Positions 1-10,406 of a DNA stretch of 64,000 nucleotides are shown piece after piece. The notes below the pieces were generated by a model that made no database searches, had not been told where the DNA came from, and saw only the letters and a program-made list of their open reading frames with translations. The DNA is taken from positions 57,411,057-57,475,056 of the forward strand of contig CM035236.1 in assembly GCA_020226215.1 (NCBI GenBank). The letters are read 5' to 3'. The position numbers and the translations under genes were made by a program. Numbering within the stretch: the stretch's first letter is position 1; every line of letters begins with the position of its first letter. This stretch comes from Sindora glabra (Eukaryota > Streptophyta > Magnoliopsida > Fabales > Fabaceae).

Positions 1-655
1 TCTCACCTGTGGAGGCATAAAAATCCTATATCTAATTTCCTAACCTCTAAAACCTAATAGACTTGAATCATATGCCTCTTAGGGCTATAAAGAATAAGGC
101 CTTACTGACTTTAGAAGTACAAAACCTAATTTACAAGACAATGAACTATAAGAGTTATTGTAGTGAAATCTCATAATTTTGAATTCTACCTAATGTAGGA
201 CCACTAAAACTACCTAGTTTTGTTAAACTCAAAACATGAAAGTTGTGGGGCTAGGTATTAAGAAGCTTTAGGCACTAGTTTTATCTTGATTAGATCTTTG
301 AAAATCTAAATATAGCTCAAAAATCGAAACTAGCTCAGCTTGGACAAAAATAGAGCTTCAACTTCTTAGTTAAATTAAGCTTTTTAAATGCTTGAATTGA
401 GCTTTGATAAAAACATAAAAGTTATAAAGCTTCCTTTAAGTTTTCTAACAATGTAAAGATCACCCAATCTAATATCTCAAACTCAAAATTTGGCTAAAAA
501 CCTAAAATAATATAAATATTCAACATTAATTGAATAATTTTAAGTCAATGTAAAATTAACCCCAAATTGCATAACAAGGATAATTCTATAAGATTAAGCA
601 TATGTAACATACTAAGTGACATAAAATATGAGGAAATAATCTAGATAAATCTTAC
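1..655 (-). repeat. Dispersed repeat block A, copy 1 (LTR-retroelement derived)
   Basis: This block matches 50160-50825 in the same orientation over roughly 600 bp, with many substitutions and small indels. Shared landmarks include 'gctagctcagct', 'aaagttgtagat' or its variant, and the order of A-rich segments at the end ('gacat(a)aaat...gagga'). The better-preserved copy 2 shows a TATAAATA box and leader-like sequence on the minus strand, so I infer that the block is part of an LTR or untranslated region read on the minus strand. Copy 1 is cut by the window edge. No coding capacity is visible. It probably belongs to the same element as the minus-strand ORF relic at 1520-2475, but that link rests on adjacency only. 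Confidence 0.65.
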
Positions 656-1112
656 ACATTAATAATCCCTCAACCTAAAACGTAATATTTTGACAAATTC
701 TAAAATAATCTTGGTAAAAAAGTCCAAGGGATAATTCCTCAGCACTAAAGATAATCTTTTAGGGAAATCTAGGATAATCTTGGCCTAGTATAATCCTAAT
801 GAAAAAGTCTAAAGGATAATTTCTTAGCTTAAAAGATAATTTTTTATAAAAATCTAGGATAATCCTCGCCCAAGATAATCTTGGTAAAAAAGTCCAAGGG
901 ATAATATCTCAGCTCAAAACATAATCTTTTGGTTAAGTCTAAGATAATCCTAACCCAAGATAATCCTGGTAAAAAAACCCAAAGGATAATCTATTAGACT
1001 AAAGGATAATCATTTGGCAAAGTCTAGGATAATCCTGGCCTAGGATAATGGTGTTTAAAAAGTCCATAGGATAATCCTTTAGCCTAAAAATTAATTTTTT
1101 AGTCTTGGATAA
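656..1112. repeat. Minisatellite, about 5.4 units of 83-86 bp
   Basis: Five anchors resembling 'tggtaaaaaagtcc' fall at about 712, 798, 882, 967 and 1050, giving periods of 86, 84, 85 and 83 bp. Each unit holds three spaced copies of a GGATAATCC-like core. The best form, AGGATAATCCT, is palindromic around a central A. Units have diverged by substitutions but keep length and core spacing. The array lies between repeat block A and a minus-strand coiled-coil ORF relic, where LTR elements often carry tandem arrays in their 3' untranslated region. No ORF is supported. Confidence 0.85.
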
Positions 1113-1519
1113 TTTCTTGGAATGAAAACCAATCCACAATGATGATCTTCTCACCCAAAAGACAATCTTTTACATGCTTTTTGATCAGTAGGACATGCAC
1201 CCAAATGAATAAAATATCCTAACAAAATCATTCAAACAAATAAGGTCTATTAAAAGTCGAATGAAATAAAACCAAACTAAAGCTATTAGTAAATAATTAG
1301 ATCAATAACATAATAAACATTTGAATAAACAAAAAGAACCATTAATTTACTGGAAGCTAAGGACAGGAAATACTCCAAACATATATAAAAACTTATAAAT
1401 TAAGCATCAAACATGATAAAAAAAATTATCCTATAAAGAAAGTTAATCATCAAATGGATCCATCTAAGAACTATATTATCAAAATAAACAATTCAAATTC
1501 AAAGTTACATCAATTCTAA
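1113..1519. other. No recognisable feature
   Basis: AT-rich sequence between the minisatellite and the ORF relic. It is presumably untranslated sequence of the same minus-strand element. I see no motif, repeat or reading frame in it. Confidence 0.4.
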
Positions 1520-2475
1520 GGAGAATTATCATCTTTATTTTCATCATTTGGAAGAATACTAACATTGATGAGTAATTGAGATAAGTCAAGGGAATGGTTT
1601 AAGAAGAAATGGCTTATTTATGCCTTAACCTCCTCAAATCGTTTTAAGTATATAATGTAATTGACAACATCATTTTCTTCAAGCTCTTTTTATAATTTCT
1701 ACTTAGATAGTATGTGCTTTTGTAACTCCTTTTCTAGATCAGATAATTGAGTCTTCAGTGTTTTCTTCAACTCCATGTCCAAAAGATCCTTCTTAGCTCT
1801 CAATTGAGTGAACTTAACTTTAACTTGTAACTTCCATTGTAAATTTTTCAAAACCTCTCTTTTTAACTTAATCCCTTGTTCTTATAATTTTTTTAACTTT
1901 TCTTAATGATTATGTAGTTCATTGTAAGCTTAATCCAAGTGTATTTGTAGATCAAACACTATTTTAAGGTGAACACTATTGAATTTTGATAGTAGTATCT
2001 CATTTTCCTTATACATTATTACAAAAGACAAGACATTTAATAGATTCCAAGCTAAATCATTAGCAATCTTCTAACCAAATCTATCTCTGCTAACTTTTTA
2101 AGTAATAGATAAATTATGCTTATGGTCATGTTACAATAACATCCAATTGAAAATGAAGAGTGACAAGTCTACATCCTTGTACCATAAGCTATCCAAAGTT
2201 TTAATTGTTATCCTTGCATTTATCTCTAAATTCTTGACAAGACATTCAATCTTGAGCTTTTCTAGATGGCAAATAGGATAAGTCTTTTCTCCACACCTAG
2301 CATTTTTAGCCACCGAAGTTTTCTTTCTTTTTCAGGAAGGTGCTTATAGGGGTGTTTATGGTTATATCTATCATGTCATTTAATCGGATACTAATATTCT
2401 CAATAACATCAGCTACAATCTTTGGTATCATATAAGTGGAAGATTCCACTTAACTTACACTTGATTTAGGAATAG
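1520..2475 (-). pseudogene. C-terminal relic of a coiled-coil retroelement ORF
   Basis: Minus-strand translation across several frames gives a long charged, Leu/Lys/Glu-rich stretch typical of a coiled coil (for example LRAKKDLLDMELKK and LSDLEKELQKHI at about 1725-1800). A terminal segment reads LDLSQLL followed by an acidic PNDENKDDNS tail. This layout resembles the C-terminal half of plant proteins annotated as 'putative gypsy-type transposon' proteins, which are gag-like ORFs of large non-autonomous LTR elements. That assignment is from memory of the family style, not from a search. Stops and frameshifts are frequent, so no product is expected. The frame continues upstream on the minus strand at 5342, beyond an inserted solo LTR: the last codons before the insertion and the first after it read through once the LTR and one target duplication are ignored. 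Confidence 0.5.
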
Positions 2476-3157
2476 TGTAACTCCCTTACTTATTAACACC
2501 TTAATCTTCATTTAATAGATAATTATTTCGCATTTAGGCCTTTTCGAAGCCAATTTAAGATTCTGCCAAACAAAATATTACAGAATTTCAGTTTCAGAAA
2601 TTTTCTGCTGATTTCCAGAATTACTAGGCCAACTTCAAAAATATGAAAAACTACTTTTCAGAACTCAAAAAATAATTAAATTTGATCCTATGAACCTTTC
2701 ACATGTTAAATACATCCTGTAAAAATTTGACATAATTTAGACATCATTAGGCCTTTCAAAACTCACAGAAAAATGTTTCTATCCCAGTGCTGTCCAGAAT
2801 TCACAACTGTAAAAGTAAACCCTTATTTTTTAGGGTAAATAAACTCATAATAAGCTCAAATTTGGTATGAGACTTTATTAACATGTTATATACTTTCCAT
2901 AAAATTTTCAGATAAAAAATCATCCATTTACTCCTTCTGATCTCTGAGATACAATTAGTGCTCAGCACTGTGACGGTAACAGGGCAGTCCAAAACGTGTA
3001 ATAAATTCACATAGAAGAAGAGCTTATTTTAAGCTGAATTTTGTCACAGAGGATGGTAAATAAATGAAGTTCACTCTGAATTTTATCATAATTTTTATAC
3101 CATCAAAACTTAACCAAAAGTCCCTGCAAACATACTCCTCTTACTGCCTACGAATTT

Positions 3158-3195
3158 ACTGTTCATTTGGTCATTTACTATTCATTTGGTCATTT
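3158..3195. repeat. 19-bp tandem duplication within the solo LTR
   Basis: Two adjacent copies of a 19-bp unit, ACTGTTCATTTGGTCATTT and ACTATTCATTTGGTCATTT, differ at one base. A similar 28-bp-period duplication of CCCAAATTCTTAGTTATTCA lies at 4979-5026. Both look like replication-slippage products inside the LTR. Confidence 0.8.
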
Positions 3196-3690
3196 CCAAT
3201 TTCACACATATTGCATACTAAGTTGCCTTCTACTCCAAACCAACTCACAATACATCAAATTCATATATTTTATATGATATAGGCAAGGGTCATATAGTTA
3301 TACAAAAAATTTAACTTACAAAATATATATCCATCACATACTAACATCACAAACTATATAGACATTTTTAATACAACTTCAAAACATTATTCTCCTTTGT
3401 CAATAGGGCCTTTAGAAGCATCACTTGGAATGGTTAGTAACAATACAGAAACATAAGAAACAAAGTTTCCCAGTAGCTAGTTATTACCATAAAAACATAT
3501 CAAGCCATTTCAAATCCTTAAGCAAATAAAACGTACATTTCAAAATCAATTAATCATTTATCATCTCATTCCATACCATTATAAGAAATGTGCCTCACAC
3601 ATAGCAATCATCAAGCCCATTCAAGGACTCATAGAGATATCAAGATGGTCATCACAGATAGTCGTACCTAGGACTCATATACAATAATTT

Positions 3691-3770
3691 CACTGTCTTC
3701 CCGGGGAATTCGGGCCATAGGCCTCACACACAGCAATCTCACTGTCTTCCCGGGGTACTCGGGCCATAGG
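3691..3770. repeat. Twice-repeated GC-rich motif inside the solo LTR
   Basis: A 31-bp segment starting CACTGTCTTCCCGGGG and ending TCGGGCCATAGG occurs at 3691-3721 and 3740-3770, a period of 49 bp, with only the central bases differing. It stands out as a GC island with CpG and CCCGGG retained in otherwise AT-rich DNA. I recall similar CCCGGGG...TCGGGCCAT motifs in plant gypsy-type LTRs. Function is unknown; regulatory or RNA-structural roles are only inference. Confidence 0.7.
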
Positions 3771-5341
3771 TACCATATACGGCAATTTTATGCACATCAA
3801 TTTCATACACGTTCCATACAATGGCATAAAATACAGAAAACACATAAATGAAAAACAGAGCTTAAGGATAAAGCTAGCTACCTTTTAAAAGCTTCCAATA
3901 GTGATGTTTCCTTTGCCCTCACTTAAAAACTTATTTACAATTCTTCTTGCCTTCCTAACTTGTCACTTCTTAGTCTACATAAATACATATCATAATTCTT
4001 ATTAGAACATCATCATTTTTCTTAAACTTCATGTATTCTTCACTTCCTCCACATACACTAAACCATGAAGGAAGTACCCAAATTTTAATGTACATTCCAA
4101 TATCTCCTAAATTTCATTGTAATACATTATTCTAATCTTCCAAAAACACAATTTAAATGGCTAAATCTCCTTCCCTCCTTCTTTTCCATATTCACGGTTT
4201 TGGCTTCTCAAAAGGGAAGTTTCACACACACTTTTATAATTCAAAATTTCATCTTCCATAGGCTTCATAATTCATAAGAATCATTCTAATTTCATTAATT
4301 TAGCCAAATTCCAAACAAATCATGCCAAATCCATACATGCACCATTATGCCTCTAAAACCCTAGTGTGTACATCATGGTTTCTTGTTGTTTTTACACCAA
4401 ACCAAAGCTATAGATCAACATAACAACATCCAAAACACCATTAGACATGTTCAAATCATCCAAAACTCCATGGTCAACCACCTTTGACCACACCAACATC
4501 AAAATTTCAAGAAACTAAAAAGAGTACATTAAAGAGCTTTTAGAGGAGAATATTTTTACCTCTTGGTGCAACTTGAAAATCCTCACTTAGAGCTCACCAA
4601 ACTTGATCAAACTTGAGATTTCTTCAATCTAAACATACCAATAGATAGAGCTTGATGAGAGGAGCAACTTTCTCTTCTACACCTAAGCTTAATTCTCACT
4701 ATTTTTAGGTGAAAAAAGCTAAAAGAAAATTTCTCTCTCTTCCTTCTCTCTCTTGCACATCCAAGCTTGTTTTCATGGAGGTATTCACGGTTTCAAGGTG
4801 AAATGGAGAAGAAGAAAGAGTTTTCATGAAGCTTCAAGGGTATTTTGGTCATTTTTAAAAATTTCAAGAGTATTTTAGTCATTTTTCACCAATTAGTAAG
4901 GCTATTCTTGCCATTTTTTCTAATAATGACACTTATCATGTGTCTATTGGTCACATTAAATAAAATTATATATTACACCCCAAATTCTTAGTTATTCATA
5001 TTAGATCCCAAATTCTTAGTTATTCACACTTTAACCACACCCGATTTTGCACTTTTGCAATTTAGTCCATAGGGTTTCTGTCTATTTAAAATTTCTTACA
5101 CTGTTAGACTTAGACAACTCCCCTTTTTAGGGTTATCTAACCTCCTCTGATCATCTATACTGTTTAGGAAAATTAATTCTTTTCTTACTATCCTTTTTCC
5201 GTCAAAATTTCGATTACCCTTACACTTAATTCCTTTCATCTTAAGATTCACCCACCAAGCTAATTCAAACGTACTCTTCGTTTCTACAGCCTCAGAATTT
5301 AGAAATTCAAATGATAGAATTAAAAAATTCAGGACATTACA

Positions 5342-7454
5342 AATAGGATCCAAAAATTCTTGTTTATGTGCACTATGTCTAGAGTGAACTCCCACTTACC
5401 AAGCTAGATATCTAAATGAATATAAAGAATGCTAGCATTAAGAACATGTATAAGTAAGCAAAAAGCAAATAAACATACTTAAAAAGGTCAATGTATCAGG
5501 CATCTTTATACTTAATCAATAAAGAATTAACTCTAAAATTATTAGCTGAATAAGCATCCAAAGATCTAACCTTAAGAGGTTTGATTCTTTTCCCAATAGA
5601 TAGGATAAATTGAAATGCCATAATCATCTAAATAGAATGGATGCACATCTTAGTCAACATTTACCTTAAAAAATGGATCTTTCTAATATTTGAAACTTGT
5701 CTCAACCTAAGCTAGAATGTTTCGACTGGATCTTTGAAAAAAATGAGTCTATCTTCCCCTTGCATGACTTAAAAAAGAAAAACATCCCAAGTAAGGACAC
5801 ATTTGAGTTTATGTGTTATAATCTCAAAACAAATGACAAAAATCCATGCCTAGGATGTTAATTGGGTTAGGAACATGTTCAACCTATGAAGAACCTCATC
5901 TTGGAAAGGGGTCAACAACAAAACAAGTCCTAATTGAAGAACATAATCATATGGAATGTAAAAAAGGAAACAAGATCATAATTATAAACATTCTTATCTA
6001 ATTGGCATGCAAAATATCTAATTATCTTCCATTTAAATGGATCCTTGTAATAGTCATCTTGTAAGGTGTCCAAGGTAACTTGATTAGTCCATTTATCCAA
6101 TGCCATCTCACATCAACATGAATATAGTCAATTTCAAGGTCATTCCTATACAATTGACCAACAATGTCTACTCAATTAAACTTTCTTAACTAACTGACCA
6201 TGATCATTGTAATTGGAGAAGGATAGTTGTATAATCAAATGTAAGCTAAAAAATTTTCAAGATCTACATCTAACTCTGATAAAGTCTCACTTTCATTCGA
6301 ATCACTCAAGCTAATATTCTATTAATAATAAGTCATTAAAACAATGCTAACACACCTTCAATAAAAAGATGCATTATTAAATTGGATGAAAAGGAGAGGC
6401 ATGCAAATGACTAGAAAATAAATATAAACTTTGAACAAAAGACATAAAGGATAAAATGGTAAAAACATAACAAGATTAACAATAGCAGACACCACATATC
6501 ATCATAAACATGAATTGAAAGGAAAATAAAGTAGTTATTGAATTCATAAAATTTATATCACACTTAGTAAATAAAAAATAAAAAATAATCCAAGAATGAT
6601 TTAAAGCTATAAAAGCTAAAGCAGATAAAACCTAGAAATATAAATAAACAAAAGGCAAACAAAATTCAAAAAGAAAAAGAGAAGAGATTTACCAAACAAT
6701 GATAACAAAAATTATCAACATTTAAAGTATGATGAGCAACTTCCAAGATAGACAATTTCAACCTTTAGAAATGAGGAACTCAAATGGCAAATGAAGGAAC
6801 TAGGAAGATATATAATGAACTAGAAATTATAAAGAAAGAAAGATTGGAGGAGATCCAACAGCTAAGATTAAACAAATTAGATAGCAAAAATTAAAACAAA
6901 TATCTAATGGTTAAGACCAGACAAATTGAATGGTAGAAACAAAAACAATAGACCAAAGTCCATAAAAGAAAATCTCAATCGAAATCAAGTAAATCCAACA
7001 ATGAGGATTCATTAAGAAAAATAAATCATTGTGCTTCCCAGAAGCCATTAATGATCTTGATATGCACAATGATGTAATCATGCATGCCTAAAAATGGTAC
7101 AATTCCTACAGTTGATGGGTGCAAGTGATAACAAATATCTAATCAAACATATTCCATTTAACTACACAATTGATTAAAACCAGCCTATTTTGCCTAGCCT
7201 ATCTTAATGTTTAATGATACCTTAGTTACTCCAACTCCAAAGAAGACTTTCTTTGTACAAAACTTATCATTTAATCAGACATAAGCACAATTTCCCTCAA
7301 AACATTGATAGAACCTTCCAAAAAACTTCTAAAATATACTAGATTATAACCTTTATAACCTTTATAAAAGGCCACATAGTCATATGTCAAGGACAGATTA
7401 CAAACCCTAATCTTACTCAGTGTCTACCACTAAGGACCCATTTTAATACCAAAT
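5342..7454 (-). pseudogene. Decayed internal region of the minus-strand LTR element
   Basis: This stretch lies between the primer-site-like sequence at 7434-7454 and the solo LTR. Minus-strand frames give short protein-like segments broken by many stops, such as YYKDPFKWKIIRYFAC near 6000-6050 and an acidic DESETLSELDVDLENF segment near 6270-6310. A frame at 5342-5395 runs on across the solo LTR into the relic at 2475. I recognise no integrase, RT or protease motif here, so the element was probably non-autonomous or is too decayed to tell. A gag-like or gypsy-type transposon protein is the best guess, from context rather than residues. The 99-codon frame at 5096-5395 straddles the solo LTR boundary and is not a real gene. 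Confidence 0.4.
7434..7454 (-). other. Primer-binding-site-like sequence
   Basis: On the minus strand, directly after the LTR end (...CTTAACA), the sequence reads ATTTGGTATTAAAATGGG. This resembles the plant initiator-methionine tRNA primer site TGGTATCAGAGC in its first half, with the second half diverged. Its position immediately inside the LTR is what supports the call. It sets the 5'-to-3' direction of the element as minus. Confidence 0.5.
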
Positions 7455-8055
7455 TGTTAAGCAAGAAATTAAAGAGCAAAGGAAAGAGAGAAGAAAGCAC
7501 TAAATTATAGTGGTTTAATTGTCCAAAAGAAGAATCATCCTTTGGGTTTACTTTATTTCCCCTCAATCCAATCTTTGTGGTTATCTACTTGTACTTTTTT
7601 TCTTTACAAAGGCTAATATATTTTTTCATTTAATCTTTCAAAGACTTAAGTAATCCTACCTTAACACTTAAAAGGTGCCTATAAGTGTTTCTATCACACT
7701 TTACCTTAGCTAGTGAACCTTAGAAGGGTAAGGTTTGTCTTTTGAAGAGATTATAATGGTTTATGCACTTTATTAGTGTAAATTTGCAAATAAAGCTCTA
7801 AAAAGAAGACTATTACATGGTAGAAACAATTCTATATAGAGAGAGAGAGACTTCTTAAAAAGAAGAGGAGATGCTTTGTGTTGATCCATGAAGTGTGAAC
7901 CTTTATTTATAGTTATAGGAAGAAATCTAACCATTAGAAAGTATACAAATCCCAATAAGCAAGTTTTATCTGAAAAGCTCTTCCTTTTGTTCCTTAGTCT
8001 TCTTTTGATTGATTTTTTAGAAATGTCATTTGTCAAGTCATATTAACTTTTAACA
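7455..8055 (-). mobile_element. 5' LTR of the minus-strand element, 601 bp
   Basis: The segment runs from TGTTAAGC to TTTTAACA, giving inverted termini TGTTAA/TTAACA. A primer-site-like sequence follows its inner end on the minus strand. Flanking 5-mers (caaat and ttgtg) do not match, which fits a 5' LTR joined to an internal region rather than a solo LTR. It contains a GA microsatellite near 7837-7850 and a CT-rich stretch at the minus-strand 3' end, as is common near the R/U5 end. The 87-codon frame within it (7773-8036) is LTR sequence, not a gene. Confidence 0.65.
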
Positions 8056-8787
8056 TTGTGAAATGTGCAGTGCTTACTCTTTCATATGCAGTTTTGATAT
8101 GTTACTTTCAACTTGTATTATAAAAATATAGTCTGCTTGCTCTTTCAATCTAGTTACATGGAAAAATACAAATGTTGACTCAGCTTTTAGTTGGCAATCA
8201 AAAGAGCATTTATTAGAAAATTCTACCAAAAAAATAGATATAACATATAGAATTGAAAAAGCAACCTAAGCAATATATACTTTTAACAATCCAAATTTCT
8301 AGATTTTTCATAAAAATGAAAAAGAGCAATATGCATCATATTAAATCAATTCCTTTTAAAGCAACAAAAAATATAAAGCACATTAGATTTGATTTTATTA
8401 AATACATAAAAAAAAGGTAGTTACACTTTACATAAGTAAAGCAATTGGTTTGCTTTTTCTATCTAGAGCAGTTTTAGCATATAAGTTTAACTTTAATTTT
8501 AAGATAAATCAAATATAGCATGATTGGAATTAAATGCAATATATCAATAAAAGCAATTGGACAAATGTATACTTTTCTATAACATTAAGGTCCAATTGGT
8601 CAAGCAAATCCTAATATTCGGAATGCATTATATCAAACCATTTTAGAATCTTTAGTTATGATAGAGTAACATTTTTTTAACCAATCAGCTTGCTCTTATC
8701 TATTAAGAATCAATTTACTTATCAAATTAACTCTAATTTTATATTAAAACATATTAATTTAGAAACTTTAGAACATATTCACAAAGT
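8056..8787. other. No recognisable feature
   Basis: AT-rich, low-information sequence. I looked for LTR termini, terminal inverted repeats and coding frames on both strands and found none I can support. Confidence 0.4.
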
Positions 8788-9222
8788 CCTACATGTTCAT
8801 CGATGAATATTGTTGACCACCACTCATTGTCGGTGACCATTATCAATCATTGTCCATTACCCTTGACCACTATTGGCCTTACCCATTATTGGTGACCACT
8901 ACCTACTGTTGGTGATTACCTTCTACCACTACCTATTCCTGATGACCACCAGTAACCACCACCAATCATTACGCACTATTAATAGCCATCGTCCACCATT
9001 TATTATTGGTAACTATCCACTATTATTAACTAATCAATTTTTAATGAGGATAATTTTGGTAATCTAATAATATTTTAAAAATATTTAAAATAATTAAAAT
9101 ATAATGTTATAATATTTTTAAAAATATTTTTTATTGAGCCAAACAAGGTAATGCGATATTCTCAAGAATTAAATTTCTAGAAATTATATTTCCAAAATGA
9201 TTGATTCTATGAACTAAATACC
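8788..9222 (-). mobile_element. Truncated Harbinger-like element with one TIR
   Basis: On the minus strand from 9222 the sequence reads GGTATTTAGTTCATAGAAT, then a run of 'TTCTAGAAAT...TTCTTGAGAAT' segments and CCTTGTTTGGCTCAAT. This matches the style of the Harbinger termini at 37053, 41942 and 22818 (G..CATTTGGTTCATGGAAT). Toward lower coordinates it passes into a degenerate minisatellite (8805-9030). I could not find the opposite terminus or a TAA/TTA duplication, so the element is probably truncated or its second end has decayed. Confidence 0.5.
8805..9030. repeat. Degenerate minisatellite of GACCACTA-TTGGT units
   Basis: Roughly ten diverged copies of a unit of about 20 bp built on 'gaccacta..(t)attggt' follow one another, for example 'ttgaccactattgg', 'attggtgaccactacc' and 'tgttggtgattacc'. 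Unit length varies, so this is an old array. It is locally richer in C on the plus strand than its surroundings. It creates a 64-codon frame (8873-9067) that is repetitive and not a gene. Confidence 0.6.
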
Positions 9223-9883
9223 ACTTTAAAGTGCAAATAATATTAATTAAGGGTTTAATATTAATCATATAACTATGTTTCTTTGCTTTTAATATTTGAT
9301 AGAAGAAGGTATTACATGACAAGATACAATTGGTTGTATCAATATAATAAATTTGACTACTTTGTATAAAAAGAAAGTCTACTTGGTTAATAAGGTGAAA
9401 TAGTTACTAATATTTTTGTACAAAAAAAAATTTAAACAAGTAATAAAATCATTATTGCAAAAGGTTTAACAGTGAAAAAATTATACTATCTAATGAAAAA
9501 TATGAGATTTATAATGGTCTTTAGGTTTTTCTTTTGTGAAAAAATGTAAAAATAAAAGTAAAAGATGTAATATAACAATAAAATAAATATTAGTAATTTG
9601 TAAATGGTATTTGCACATATGTGTATTTTTTCTAATTTTATGATTTTTAACTGTACATATTATATTCATTTATAATTTTTGAATGATATTTATTTATGAA
9701 ATATAAAAATACACATACACACATATTAATCTTTTAATTAAAACAATAAAAACTCTTGCAATGCATAGGTATTGAGCTAGAGGAAAACTTAAATTAGGAT
9801 TGTTATTGTGATGATAACACCAACTTCAACTAATCCAATGACTTAATCATAAAGAATATGTCACCCTTAAAAATATAGAATAT
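9223..9883. other. No recognisable feature
   Basis: AT-rich sequence between the Harbinger-like fragment and the next MITE. No repeat termini or frames are supported. Confidence 0.4.
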
Positions 9884-10186
9884 GTTTGGATGCATTTTTA
9901 TTTTATTTTTCAAAAATTATTTTTTAAATTACTTTAGGATTAAAAAAAATAAAGAATAGATACTAGTTAATGAAGCAAATAAGGAAAGACTTCATTTAAT
10001 TACAAAATTATCCTTAAGAACAAAAAAAGTTAAAAAAAACTAAAAATTACTTCTATTTTTAAGTTACATATTTATAGTTATATTTTTTAAAAATAGATTA
10101 TTAAAATAGTTATTAAATAGGAAATTTTTCTTTAAAAAACATAAAAATAAAAAATTACTTTTGAAAAATAACAAGCAAGTAAACCA
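9884..10186. mobile_element. Probable small MITE (hAT-like termini)
   Basis: The left end reads GTTTGGATGCATTTTTATTT then TATTTTTCAAAAATTATTTTTT. The reverse complement of the right end reads GGTTTACTTGCTTGTTATTT then TTCAAAAGTAATTTTTT. These form imperfect inverted repeats of about 45 bp in a 300-bp unit of A/T-rich sequence. The TTTGG-TGC(A/T)T-start style is common in short plant hAT-type MITEs. Exact borders and the target duplication are not clear. Confidence 0.45.
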
Positions 10187-10406
10187 TAACCATTAAAATA
10201 CTCTCATTTATGTTATTAACCACCTTATGAACAATAAAGAAAGTATTAAAATATATACAATTATACTCCATTTTAATGTTATACATCATCCTATAGGAAA
10301 AGAAACCCTTAGCTAAACAATTCTTCATAGAATAAAGCGATTCACACATATAACAAATATCCTTTCACCATCTATGACATAGATAATAAATTTCTAAACG
10401 TAACAT
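10187..10406. other. Unassigned AT-rich sequence
   Basis: Short interval before the next LTR. The minus-strand 64-codon frame that spans it (10155-10349) shows no family resemblance and looks fortuitous. Confidence 0.4.

Larger units (their letters stand above)
2476..5341 (-). mobile_element. Solo LTR, 2866 bp, TSD AATAG
   Basis: The element begins TGTAACTCCC and ends AGGACATTACA, so its termini are the inverted pair TGTAA/TTACA. It is flanked by identical 5-bp duplications, AATAG at 2471-2475 and 5342-5346. Termini in TG...CA form with a 5-bp duplication are diagnostic of LTR retrotransposon integration. With no internal coding region, this is a solo LTR left by LTR-LTR recombination. I read it as minus-strand because TGTAATGTCC on that strand resembles the starts of other LTRs here. 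Length and style suggest Ty3/gypsy. Inside are a 31-bp GC-rich motif repeated at 3691 and 3740 and short tandem duplications at 3158-3195 and 4979-5026. Frames of 60-99 codons inside it are not credible genes. Confidence 0.92.

Noticed and set aside
656..1112. CRISPR-like array of regularly spaced repeats
   Set aside because: Units are contiguous and wholly homologous, with no unique spacers, and the context is a plant retroelement.
5096..5395. 99-codon minus-strand frame
   Set aside because: It crosses the base-exact border of the solo LTR, so it mixes LTR sequence with the interrupted element. Only the part above 5341 belongs to the older ORF.
7455..8055. Solo LTR interpretation of the 601-bp TGTTAA...TTAACA segment
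   Set aside because: Flanking 5-mers do not match, and a primer-site-like sequence follows one end, so a 5' LTR of a larger element is more likely.
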